From Solirubrobacterales bacterium (GTDB taxonomy: Bacteria; Actinomycetota; Thermoleophilia; Solirubrobacterales; Solirubrobacteraceae), in the NCBI GenBank assembly GCA_015655225.1, contig JAATFK010000377.1, positions 1-11,313 on the forward strand: 11,313 nt of DNA, given 5' to 3'. The number at the start of each line of letters is the position of its first letter. Positions within the stretch are counted from its first letter, which is position 1. A model generated the notes under the pieces. That model was not told the DNA's origin, searched no databases, and was given only the letters and a program-made list of their open reading frames with translations. The translations under genes and the position numbers were made by a program. Of this stretch, positions 1-7,229 are shown piece by piece.

Positions 1-134
1 GCGGTCGACTTCGCGGTTCCCCGCTCGCCCCGCACGAGCACCCCGCCGACCTCGGGCGCGACCGCGTTGACGAGCAACGCCTCGACCAGCGCCTCCTGGC
101 CGACCAGAGCGGAGAGCGGGTACGCCACGGTCAC
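1..134 (-). CDS. AAA+ chelatase subunit, ChlI/BchI type (5' end only)
   Basis: Only the first 44-45 residues are in the window; the gene continues past base 1. The start [16 protein letters not shown] followed by a Walker A motif GERGTAKST is typical of the AAA+ subunit of magnesium/cobalt chelatases (BchI/ChlI, or the ChlI-ChlD fusions of actinobacteria). In such organisms this protein supplies ATP hydrolysis to CobN, so its place directly after cobN fits a cobaltochelatase partner that inserts cobalt into hydrogenobyrinate a,c-diamide. I chose the GTG at 134 because a GAGG lies 7 bases upstream. The GTG at 128 (VAYPLS...) is a possible alternative but is badly spaced from that GAGG. The family is well supported by the N-terminus. 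Whether it is ChlI alone or an I-D fusion cannot be seen. Confidence 0.85.
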   Translation of the reverse strand, partial: MTVAYPLSALVGQEALVEALLVNAVAPEVGGVLVRGERGTAKST

Positions 135-190
135 GAGGCCGCCTCGGCGCTGGAGGAACGAGCCCCCTGGGCGAGTTCTTCCGCGCTCAC
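131..190 (-). other. 19-codon micro-ORF bridging cobN and the chelatase gene
   Basis: A GTG at 190 overlaps the cobN stop as GTGA. From it, 19 codons run open ([19 protein letters not shown]) to a TGA at 133-131, which itself overlaps the GTG start of the chelatase gene as GTGA. A GGAGGAGG stretch lies about 10 bases upstream of this GTG, inside the end of cobN. The peptide resembles no family I know. Its geometry suggests that ribosomes finishing cobN may restart here and be handed on to the next gene, bridging a 52-base gap. It could equally be chance in GC-rich DNA, where stops are rare. Confidence 0.25.
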
Positions 191-3100
191 GGCGTCCCCG
201 CCTCCTCCAGCTCCCCTTCCAGCGCCAGGAACCGCTCCCGCAGGGCGTCGAGCGTCGCCGCCTCCGGCGCGCTCCAGAGCCCGCGGTCGACCGCCTCCAG
301 CAGCCGCTCGGCGATCGCCCGGCCGGCCCACGGGTTCGAGCGCCCGATGAAGTCGGCGACGTCGTCGTCGAGCAGGTAGCGCTGCGCGACCTGCTCGTAC
401 ATCCAGTCCTCCGCGACGCCGGTCGTCGCGTCGTAGCCGAACAGGTAGTCGACCGTCGCCGACAGCTCGGCCGCGCCCTTGTAGCCGTGGCGGATCATCG
501 ACGCGATCCAGCGGGGGTTCGCGACGCGGGCGCGGAAGACGCGTCGCGTCTCCTCGGCAAGCGTGCGCGAGACGACCCGCGACGGGTCGGAGCTGTCGCC
601 GAGGTAGGCGGCGGGCGCGCGGCCGGTGAGCGCTCTGACGGTCGCGATCATCCCGCCGTGGTACTGGTAGTAGTCGTCGGAGTCGAGGATGTCGTGCTCT
701 CTGGAGTAGACGTTCTTGACCGCGACGTCGATCCGCGCGAACGCGTCGCGCATCGCCTCGCGCGCCGGCGCGCCGTTCATCCCGCGACCGTAGGCGAAGC
801 CGCCCCACGCCTCGTAGACCTCGGCCAGATCGGCCTCGCCGCGCCAGTCGCGCGTGTCGAGCAGCTGCAGCAGCCCGGCCCCGTAGGTGCCCGGCTTGGA
901 GCCGAAGATGCGCGTGCTCGCGCGCCGCCAGGCAGCGGTGGGGTCGAGCGAGTCGGCGAGCGCGGCGGCGTCGGCACGGACGTGCGCGGCTACGAAGTTC
1001 TGCTCGTCCGGCTCGTCCAGCTCAGCGACGCGCGCGACCGCGTCGTCGAGCAGGGTGACGAGGTGCGGGAAGGCGTCGCGGAAGAAGCCGGAGATGCGCA
1101 CGGTCACGTCGATCCGCGGGCGACCCAGCTCCTCCAGCGGGATCACGGCGATCCCGGTCACGCGGCGCGACTCGGGATGCCAGGTCGGCCGCACGCCGAG
1201 CAGCGCGAGGATCTCGGCGACGTCGTCGCCCTGCGTCCGCATCGCGGAGGTGCCCCAGGCGACGAGCCCGACCATCCGCGGCAGCTCGCCGGTGTCACGC
1301 TGGTGGCGCTCCAGCAGCGCGTCGGCAAGTCTGCACCCGACCTCCCACGACAGCTCCGACGGCAGCGCGCGCGGGTCGACCGAATAGAAGTTGCGCCCGG
1401 TCGGGAGCGTGTCGACGCGGCCGCGCGTCGGGCTGCCGGACGGGCCTGCCGGGACGTGGCGGCCGTTCAGCGCGGCGACGACGTGGTCCAGCTCCTCGGT
1501 CGTGCGCCGCACGCGCGGGACGACCTCGGCGGCGGCGAAGCGCAGTGTCCGGGCGACTTCGGCGGCGCCGTCGGCGGCCGGGACCCCGAGCACGTCCCCC
1601 ACGATCCCCTCGACCGCGTCGACCGCCCAGTCCCGCTCAGCGAGCGCGTCGAGCAGCGCCATCTGCGCCGCCTCCAGCCGGTCGACCAGGTCGCCGCCGC
1701 TGGCCGACGGGCCGCGGAAGCGCTCCAACAGGGCAGCGGGAGCGGAGGGCGCCGGAGCCCCAGCGGCACCGACCAGAGAAGGCTCGTCCAGCCCGTACGC
1801 GAGCCCGACCGCCCGCCGCAGCCCGACGACGTCGCCGGAGCCGAGCCGCAGCAGCGCCGAGGTGAGGCCGCGCAGCTGCTCGCCGGCGGGCACCTGGCCG
1901 AGGACGTGGAGGCCGTCCTTGATCTGGATGTCCTTCACCTCGCAGAGGTAGCCGTCGATGTGCTCGACGAGCGCGCCGACGTCCTCGGGCCGCTCGTGCA
2001 CGCCGATGTCGGCCTGCAGGTTGGCGGCCTCGATCGCGGTCCAGATGCGGGCCGCGAGCGCCGGCAGCTTCGGCGGATCGAGCACCTCCAGCCGCGCGTA
2101 CTCGTCCAGCAGGGCCTCCAGCTCGGCCAGCTCGTCGTAGGAGTCGGCGCGCATCATCGGCGGGATCAGGTGGTCGACGATCACGGCGTGCGCGCGGCGC
2201 TTCGCCTGCACGCCCTCGCCGGGGTCGTTGACGACGAACGGGTAGACGAGAGGCATGTAGGCGAGCGCGGCGTCGGGCGCTCAGCCGTCCGACATCGCGA
2301 GCGTCTTGCCGGGAAGCCATTCGAGCGACCCGTGCTTGCCGAGGTGGACGATCGCGTCCGCGCCCCAGCGGCGGTCGATCCACCAGTAGCAGGCGAGGTA
2401 GTGGTGGGTCGGCGGCAGCTCGGGGTCGTGGTAGATCCCGACCGGGTCCTCGCCGTAGCCGCGCGGCGGCTGGATCGCGACGAGCACGTTGCCGAGCTCC
2501 AGCCCCGCGACCACGAAGTCGTCGCCGTCGAGGTAGCGGTCGCCCGGCGGCGGTCCCCACTTCTCCTCGATCGACTCGCGCAGCGCGGCCGGCAGCTCCG
2601 CGTACCAGGCGAGGTAGTCGGCGACCGGCAGGCGCAGCGGCGCGGCCGAGAGCTGCGCGTCGGTGAGGAACTCGGGGTCGTGGCCGCCGGCGCCGATCAG
2701 CGCGTGCATCAGCTCGTCGCCGTGGGCGAAGTCGTGGTCGACGTGCATCCCGTCGGCGGCGAGCGCCTCGAACAGCCGCAGGGCGCTCGCGGGCGTGTCG
2801 AGCCCGACCGCCATGCCGACCTTCGCGTGCTTCGTCGGGAAGCTCGTCAGCAGGACCGCCACCTTGCGGTCAGCAGCCCGCAGGGCGCGCAGCCGCGCGT
2901 GGCGCAGCGCGAGACCGGCGACGCGCGCGCAGCGCTCGAAGTCGGGCACGTAGCGGGGGACCGCGACGCCGACCGGCGAGCCCTCCGCGGGGTCGCGCTC
3001 CTTGAACGAGATGACGCCGGCGAGCAGGCGCCCGTCGAACTCCGGGATCGCGACCTGGGTCGCCGAGTCGAGCGGCGAGAGGCCGACCTCGGAGGCCTCC

Positions 3101-3969
3101 CAGGCGGCGCGCGAACCGGTCGAGCAGACCGCCTGGAGCACCGGCACGTCGAGCGCCGCCAGGGCCGCGGCGTCCCACTCCTGCCATTCCTCGCCGACTC
3201 CCTCGCCGGCGGTCGCGGCGGCCTGGCTGGCGCCCGAGCCGCCGGTCGCGAGCATCGTCGTGACGAGCGCGTCGACATGGCCGTCGAGCAGCGCGAGCGC
3301 CGGGACCGCACCCTCGGAGTCGCGGCGCAGGGTCGTGCTCCAGACCGCGATCGCGTTGCCGCCGGCGTGCTGCACCGCCGCGCAGAAGGCGTCCACGAAG
3401 GCGGTGTTCCCGGTCAGCCGGTGGGAGCGGTAGAAGCAGAGGCCGACGGTCGGGCGGGCGGGGTCGTGCGTGGCGAGCGCCTCCTCCAGCTCGACGTCCC
3501 CGCGACCCGGCACGTACACCCCGAGGTCGGCGATCTCCTTCGGCGGCTCGAAGCCCCAGCCCTCCAGCAGGAACGTGTCGGCGAGGAAGCGCAGCAGCTG
3601 CTCGACGTTGTCGACGTCGCCGTGGCGCAGGTACTCGCCGGCCTGCGCGACGGCGCCCGACGGCGCGAGCGACGCGGCCGTCATCTCGGCGTCCGGCTCG
3701 ACCTCGCCGCCGAGCGCGAGCAGCGCGATGCCCTGCTCGGCGCAGGCCGCGCGCAGCAGGTCGAAACCCTCCGGCCAGCCGCGCCGGCCGCCGAGCACGC
3801 GACAGAGGACGACGCGGGCGCCGTCGAGCAACTCGGCGACGAACGCGGCGTTGTCGGCGACGCCGCCGGGGTTCGCGCAGCGGACGCGGGGGAAGTCAGC
3901 CGGCAGCCGCTCGACGGCGGCCGCCGTGGCGAGGATCTCGGTGTCGGCGGTCGTCACGAAACGGAGCAC
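187..3969 (-). CDS. cobN: Cobaltochelatase large subunit CobN, with in-frame TGA at codon 563
   Basis: CobN is the large subunit of the aerobic-pathway cobaltochelatase, which inserts Co2+ into hydrogenobyrinic acid a,c-diamide with an AAA+ partner. Read through one TGA, the frame encodes 1260 residues, the normal CobN length. Family hallmarks occur in order on both sides of that codon: the GNTAFVDAF segment, [14 protein letters not shown] (about 542-555, with the conserved KHG at 545-547), [12 protein letters not shown] and QAKRRAHA just after the TGA, then [28 protein letters not shown] and [20 protein letters not shown]. The GTG start at 3969 has GAGGTG 5 bases upstream and overlaps the cobQ end by 16 bases. 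Codon 563 (2281-2283) is TGA exactly where homologues have a conserved Cys. No other lesion is visible, and the ATG at 2256 has no ribosome binding site, so two separate genes are unlikely. Possibilities are a selenocysteine CobN, a fresh nonsense mutation or a base error. Confidence 0.9.
2262..2283 (-). other. GC-rich hairpin containing the cobN TGA
   Basis: On the mRNA, GAGCGC (bases 2282-2277, using the GA of UGA) pairs perfectly with GCGCUC (2268-2263) around the 8-base loop CCGACGCC. A U-G wobble can add a seventh pair at 2283/2262. The apical loop lies only about 4-6 bases after the UGA, closer than the 16-37 bases expected from the usual bacterial SECIS model, so it is not a standard SECIS. 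A mutually exclusive pairing exists further on, between CUCGCC and GGCGAG 16-21 and 61-66 bases after the UGA. GC-rich coding DNA often forms such stems by chance. Confidence 0.3.
2281..2283 (-). other. In-frame TGA inside cobN at a conserved Cys position (candidate Sec codon)
   Basis: Seen directly: codons before it read KTLAMSDG and codons after it, in the same frame, read [15 protein letters not shown]. From memory, ChlH has GMSDVCYPDS and CobN proteins have S-x-x-C-x-P-D-x-A-L-G at this site, so TGA replaces the cysteine codon (TGC or TGT) with no shift or gap. Cys/TGA exchange at an aligned conserved position is the classic sign of selenocysteine. A single TGC-to-TGA mutation or sequencing error would give the same picture. 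Confidence 0.5.
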
Positions 3970-5477
3970 GTGCGCACCTCGGTGTGAAGGGTCGGAAGGC
4001 CGGCGGGGACACCGCCGTTGATCAGCGCGGCGAGCCGCGTCGTGTCGATGTGCTGCTCGATCAGGTCACCGAGCACGTCGAGCCGGGAGGCGCGCGCGTC
4101 GGCGAAGGCGGCGGTGCCGGGGACGAACGCGCGACCCCGGACGGCGGCGACGTGCGTCAACAGCGCCCGGCGGAAGGCGTCGTGCTCCAGCGCGCCGTGC
4201 CAGCTCGTGCCGAGCACCTCGCCGCTGCGGCAGCCGTCGGGCTCGCCGTCGTCGTCGAGCAGGAGCGGGACGCCGCCGTGGCGCGTGACGCGGCCGTGGC
4301 GGATCTCGTAGCCGGCGACCGGCGCCTGCAGCCAGGGGGAGCTGCCCGCGCGGCGGCGCAGCAGCTTGTCGGGCTCGAACGCGGTCGTGACCGGCAGCAA
4401 GCCGAGGCCCTGGACGGTCCCGCGACTCGACTCGACCTCGTCGTCGATCCGCTCGCCGAGCAGCTGGTAGCCGCCGCAGACGCCGAGGATCGGGTGGCCG
4501 GCGCGGGCGCGCGCGGCGAGCACCGTGTCGAGGCCGCTCGCGCGCAGCCGCGCGAGGTCCTCGACGGTCGCCTTCGTGCCCGGGATCACGACGAGGTCGG
4601 CGCGCTCGAGGTCGGCCGCCGAGCGGGTGAAGCGGACGCGCACGCCGGGTTCGGTCGCGAGCGCGTCGAGGTCGGTGAAGTTGCTCATCCAGCGCAGGCG
4701 CAGGACGGCGACGTCGAGCGTCTCGCCGAGCGCCGGCCCCTCCGGCCGCGGCGCCTCCAGCGCGAGCGAGTCCTCGACGTCCATCCAGAGGTCCTCCACG
4801 TGCGGCAGGACGCCGAGCGTCGGGCGACCGGTCATCGCCTCCAGCTGCGTGAGGCCCGGCGCGAGGATCGACGCGTCGCCGCGGAACTTGTTGACGACGA
4901 AGCCGGCGACGTGCGCCTGGTCCTGCGCATCGAGCAGCGCGAGCGTGCCGAAGAGCGACGCCATCACGCCGCCGCGGTCGATGTCGCCGACGACGATCAC
5001 GGGGAGGCCGGCGGCGCGCGCGAGGCCCATGTTCGTGAGGTCGTCCTCGCGCAGGTTGATCTCGGCCGGGCTGCCGGCGCCCTCGCAGATCACCACGTCG
5101 AAGCGGGCGCGCAGGTCGGCGAGCGCGTCCGCGACGATCGGCTTCAGCTCGCGCTTGAGCTGCTGGTAGGAGCGCGCGTCGGCGTCGGCGTACGGCTTCC
5201 CCATCACGATCACCTGGCTGTGGCGCTCGCCCGAGGGCTTGATCAGGATCGGGTTCATCGCGGCCTCGGTCTCGAGCCCGCAGGCGGCGGCCTGGGCCGC
5301 CTGGGCGCGACCGATCTCGCTGCCGTCGTGCGCGACGACCGAGTTCAGCGCCATGTTCTGCGCCTTGAACGGCGCGACGCGCACGCCCTGGCGCGCGAGC
5401 CAGCGGCAGATCCCGGTCGTGACGACCGACTTGCCGGCGTCGGAGTGGGTGCCCGCGACGAGCAGCGCGCCGTTCAT
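3954..5477 (-). CDS. cobQ: Cobyric acid synthase CobQ (glutamine-hydrolysing)
   Basis: CobQ amidates four side chains (b, d, e, g) of adenosylcobyrinic acid a,c-diamide using glutamine and ATP, giving adenosylcobyric acid. The 507 residues match the family length. The N-terminal BioD-like ATPase half starts with LLVAGTHSDAGKS (P-loop, residues 5-17) and contains KAQNMALNS and KPSGERHSQVIVMGK. The C-terminal class I glutamine amidotransferase half has the nucleophile Cys334 in ILGVCGGYQLLG and the triad His427 in GTSWHGALE. The ATG at 5477 overlaps the cobD stop as ATGA, which fixes the start and implies translational coupling; no strong separate ribosome binding site is visible. Its last 16 bases overlap the start of cobN. 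All expected catalytic residues are present. Confidence 0.97.
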   Translation of the reverse strand: MNGALLVAGTHSDAGKSVVTTGICRWLARQGVRVAPFKAQNMALNSVVAHDGSEIGRAQAAQAAACGLETEAAMNPILIKPSGERHSQVIVMGKPYADADARSYQQLKRELKPIVADALADLRARFDVVICEGAGSPAEINLREDDLTNMGLARAAGLPVIVVGDIDRGGVMASLFGTLALLDAQDQAHVAGFVVNKFRGDASILAPGLTQLEAMTGRPTLGVLPHVEDLWMDVEDSLALEAPRPEGPALGETLDVAVLRLRWMSNFTDLDALATEPGVRVRFTRSAADLERADLVVIPGTKATVEDLARLRASGLDTVLAARARAGHPILGVCGGYQLLGERIDDEVESSRGTVQGLGLLPVTTAFEPDKLLRRRAGSSPWLQAPVAGYEIRHGRVTRHGGVPLLLDDDGEPDGCRSGEVLGTSWHGALEHDAFRRALLTHVAAVRGRAFVPGTAAFADARASRLDVLGDLIEQHIDTTRLAALINGGVPAGLPTLHTEVRTCSVS

Positions 5478-6418
5478 CGGGTCGCCCGTCTGCCGAGCGC
5501 GGCGCGCAGCGCGGAGCTCGCGGCGGCCGCGGCGAGGCTCACCGCGAGCGAGAGTCGCGCCGCGCGGGCGACGTCGGCCGCTTGCGGAGGACGGCCGTCG
5601 CCGAGGGTCGGGCGCTCCTCGGCGACGCCGCCATAGGCGAGCGGGCCGCCGAGCTGGAGGTCGAGCGCGCCGGCGAACGCGGCCTCCATGCGGCCGGCGT
5701 TCGGACTCGGGTGGGCAGCGCCGTCGCGGCGGACGACCCGGGCGGTCGCGCGCGGCGAGCCGCCGACGAGCGGCGCGCAGGCGACCGTCAGCAGCGCGCC
5801 CGCGCGGGCCGCCGGCCAGTTGAGGGCGTCGTCGAGCTTCGCGGCGGCCCAGCCGAAGCGGAGGTAGCGGTCGCTGCGGTGGCCGACCATCGCGTCGAGC
5901 GTGTTGGCGGCGCGGTAGGCGGCGACCCCGGCGGGCCCGGCGAGCGCGCCCCATACGAGCACGCCGACTACCGCGTCACTCGTGTTCTCGGCGACCGACT
6001 CGACGACCGCGCGGGCAAGTCCGTCGCCGTCGAGCGCGGCCGCGTCGCGACCGGCGAGGGCGGGCAGCGCGGCGCGTGCGGCGGGCAGGTCGTCACGCTC
6101 GACGTGGCCGGCGACGCGGCGCGCCTCGCGCACGAGCGAGCGGCCGCCGAGCGCGCTCCAGACGACCGCGGCGAACGCGACGTCGCGGCCGCGGCTGCCG
6201 CCGAGCCGTCCCGCGAGGCGGGCGAGCGTCTCGCCCGCGAGGGCCGCGGCAGCGACCAGCACGACCGCGAAGGCCGCGCCGCGGCGGCGGGTGGGCGCGT
6301 AGGCGACGCGTTCGAGCGCGAGCGCGGCGCGGCCGAAGCCGGCGACCGGGTGGAAGCGGCGCGGGTCCCCGACGGCGAGGTCGAGCGCCCAGCCGGCCGC
6401 CAGCGGGAGGCCGCTCAC
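5474..6418 (-). CDS. cobD: Adenosylcobinamide-phosphate synthase CobD/CbiB
   Basis: This is the integral membrane enzyme that attaches the (R)-1-amino-2-propanol arm (or its phosphate) to adenosylcobyric acid. It is 314 residues long, normal for CbiB. Motifs are LDLAVGDPRRFHPVAGFG near the N-terminus, then ENTSDAVVG, AYRAANTLDAMVGHRSDRY, FGWAAAKLDDALNWPAAR and HPSPNAGRMEAAFAGAL. Several alanine/leucine/valine-rich stretches can span the membrane. The GTG at 6418 overlaps the upstream phosphatase stop as GTGA, and the stop overlaps the cobQ ATG as ATGA, so it is tightly coupled on both sides. This CobD is the CbiB-type enzyme, not the PLP-dependent threonine-phosphate decarboxylase that carries the same symbol in Salmonella. 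Confidence 0.96.
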   Translation of the reverse strand: MSGLPLAAGWALDLAVGDPRRFHPVAGFGRAALALERVAYAPTRRRGAAFAVVLVAAAALAGETLARLAGRLGGSRGRDVAFAAVVWSALGGRSLVREARRVAGHVERDDLPAARAALPALAGRDAAALDGDGLARAVVESVAENTSDAVVGVLVWGALAGPAGVAAYRAANTLDAMVGHRSDRYLRFGWAAAKLDDALNWPAARAGALLTVACAPLVGGSPRATARVVRRDGAAHPSPNAGRMEAAFAGALDLQLGGPLAYGGVAEERPTLGDGRPPQAADVARAARLSLAVSLAAAAASSALRAALGRRATR

Positions 6419-7020
6419 GCGTCCGCCTCGGGGTCGGCGTCGGCGTCGGCGTCGGCGAGCGCCGCATTGACGCGGGAGACGGTCCAGCGGCCGTCGTGGG
6501 CGTGCAGCTCGGTGAGGGCGAGCGGGGCGACGTCGACCCGCCAGAAGGCTTCGAGCGGCGCGCCGAGCGCGTGGACGACGGCCGCCTTGACGACGCCGCC
6601 GTGGGTGATCGCGACGGTCGCGCCGTCGCCGCTCGCCTCGCGCCCCAGCCACGCGGCGATCCGCGCGACGAAGGCGCGCTGGCTCTCCCCGCCGTGGGGC
6701 GCGGCGTCGGGGTCGCTCATCCAGGCGCCGACCTCGTCGGGCCGCTCGGCGTGGACGTCCTGGAGGGTGCGGCCGGCCCAGTCGCCGAAGTCGCATTCGG
6801 CGATCGCCGGCTCGGGAGTGAGGTCGTCGAGCTGGGCGGCAGCAGCCGTCTGGCGACAGCGCAGCGCGGGGCTGACGAGGACCGTCGCCCGGTGGGGGAG
6901 CGCCGCGCGCAGGCGAGCGGCAGCTTCCGCGCCGCGCTCCTCGATCGGCTCGTCGGCGGGGAAGGCGGCGGTGCGGGTGGCGCTCGTCGCGGCGTGACGC
7001 ACGAGCAACAGCCGTCTCAC
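6415..7020 (-). CDS. Histidine phosphatase, probable alpha-ribazole phosphatase (CobC-like)
   Basis: A 201-residue member of the histidine phosphatase (phosphoglycerate mutase) family. The phosphate-accepting His9 lies in LLLVRHAAT, the SPALRCRQTA segment (50-59) carries conserved arginines, ECDFGDWAG (75-83) matches CobC-type proteins, and the second catalytic His140 is in AITHGG. The usual RHG is RHA here, a tolerated change. As first gene of a riboswitch-controlled cobalamin operon it is best read as the phosphatase removing the 5'-phosphate from alpha-ribazole phosphate or adenosylcobalamin phosphate. Members of this family are often misassigned, so the exact substrate is inferred from context. 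The GTG start gives the canonical family N-terminus but lacks its own ribosome binding site; it overlaps the stop of a nine-codon leader ORF. The C-terminus ends in an Ala-Asp repeat. Confidence 0.85.
   Translation of the reverse strand: MRRLLLVRHAATSATRTAAFPADEPIEERGAEAAARLRAALPHRATVLVSPALRCRQTAAAAQLDDLTPEPAIAECDFGDWAGRTLQDVHAERPDEVGAWMSDPDAAPHGGESQRAFVARIAAWLGREASGDGATVAITHGGVVKAAVVHALGAPLEAFWRVDVAPLALTELHAHDGRWTVSRVNAALADADADADPEADA
6433..6456. repeat. Hexanucleotide tandem repeat, GTCGGC x4
   Basis: Four exact tandem copies of gtcggc lie at the 3' end of the phosphatase gene and encode an alternating Ala-Asp tail (ADADADAD), outside the conserved fold. Because the unit is six bases, copy-number change would lengthen or shorten the tail without shifting the frame. 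Confidence 0.8.
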
Positions 7021-7046
7021 GGGACCAGCAAGCGGGACGTCGGCAT
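7017..7046 (-). CDS. Nine-codon leader ORF coupled to the phosphatase start
   Basis: An ATG at 7046 opens a short ORF encoding MPTSRLLVP, ending with a TGA (7019-7017) that overlaps the phosphatase GTG as GTGA. It has the best ribosome binding site in the window, GAGGAGG at 7060-7054, 7 bases before the ATG. The phosphatase GTG has no comparable site. The arrangement implies that ribosomes load at the leader and restart at the phosphatase, so the riboswitch could control the whole operon through this one site. The peptide shows no run of regulatory codons that would suggest attenuation. No product has been shown and the ORF may act only through being translated. Confidence 0.5.
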   Translation of the reverse strand: MPTSRLLVP

Positions 7047-7058
7047 CGTACGACCTCC

Positions 7059-7077
7059 TCGGGATCCGGCGTCCCGA
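7059..7077 (-). promoter_or_regulatory. Hairpin at the riboswitch expression platform, abutting the ribosome binding site
   Basis: TCGGGA (7077-7072) and TCCCGA (7064-7059) form a perfect 6-bp stem around a 7-base loop, directly after the 3' strand of the riboswitch P1 helix. Its last two bases are the first two of the GAGGAGG ribosome binding site (7060-7054). There is no U-tract, so it is more likely to act on translation initiation than as a terminator. Whether ligand binding favours or disrupts it is not visible. Confidence 0.5.
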
Positions 7078-7184
7078 ACGTGGAAGGGTTCGCGGCGGCG
7101 GAGTGCCTGACTTCCGGCGCTGTGCCGGTCACAGTGGCGCGACCGTCCCGGAATCCCACCGGGTTCCTCGCGCCGCCACGCTGA
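7077..7184 (-). ncRNA. Cobalamin riboswitch
   Basis: Read on the minus strand, this leader contains the conserved cobalamin-aptamer blocks in order: GGAACCCGGTGGGATTCC (from 7167), GCGCCACTGTGACC (7140-7127, with the hallmark CCACTGT) and GCCGGAAGTCAGGCAC (7118-7103, B12-box region). Supporting pairings are visible. P1 is AGCGTGG (7182-7176) with CCACGTT (7083-7077). A GGCGGCG/CGCCGCC helix lies inside it. CCCGG/CCGGG and CCGGC/GCCGG form inner hairpins. It lies just upstream of the phosphatase-cobD-cobQ-cobN operon, so cobalamin would repress that operon, the usual feedback. The aptamer is compact, at about 106 bases. Confidence 0.93.
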
Positions 7185-7191
7185 AGGGGGC

Positions 7192-7197
7192 ATCGTA
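7192..7197 (-). promoter_or_regulatory. Probable -10 element (TACGAT) of the riboswitch transcript
   Basis: TACGAT on the minus strand fits the actinobacterial -10 pattern TAnnnT. Transcription would start around 7185, a few bases before the riboswitch P1 helix, which is where a cobalamin leader should begin. A weak -35-like TAGACC lies at 7218-7213, 15 bases away. The position is the main support; the -35 match is poor. Confidence 0.45.
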
Positions 7198-7216
7198 GCG
7201 GCTCCCCGATCAGGTC

Positions 7217-7222
7217 TACTGT
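7217..7222 (+). promoter_or_regulatory. Possible -10 element (TACTGT) for a leaderless bluB-cobT transcript
   Basis: TACTGT fits TAnnnT and ends 7 bases before the GTG start codon at 7230. No ribosome binding site precedes that GTG. Together these suggest transcription starting at or next to the start codon, i.e. a leaderless mRNA, which is common in actinobacteria. No clear -35 is visible. The element overlaps the presumed -35 zone of the opposing promoter. Confidence 0.3.
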
Positions 7223-7229
7223 TCCGCTC

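Noticed and set aside
187..2256. A separate gene starting at the ATG at 2256 (split cobN)
   Set aside because: No ribosome binding site precedes this ATG, and the codons between the TGA and the ATG (APDAALAY) are themselves homologous to CobN. The Met is therefore an internal residue rather than a start.
2215..2283. A standard E. coli-type SECIS element downstream of the cobN TGA
   Set aside because: No stem of adequate length has its apical loop 16-37 bases after the TGA with a G in its first two positions. The clear hairpin is too close and the other small stem too far.
67..3987. A 1306-codon open frame on the plus strand, antisense to cobN
   Set aside because: Its product is Arg/Val/Glu/Asp-rich with no recognisable domain. 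It mirrors cobN and arises because GC-rich third positions on one strand remove stops from the opposite one. It also covers the cobN TGA without any change of character.
7059..7077. Rho-independent terminator in the riboswitch leader
   Set aside because: The stem is only 6 bp and is followed by a purine-rich ribosome binding site instead of a U-tract. Translational control fits better.
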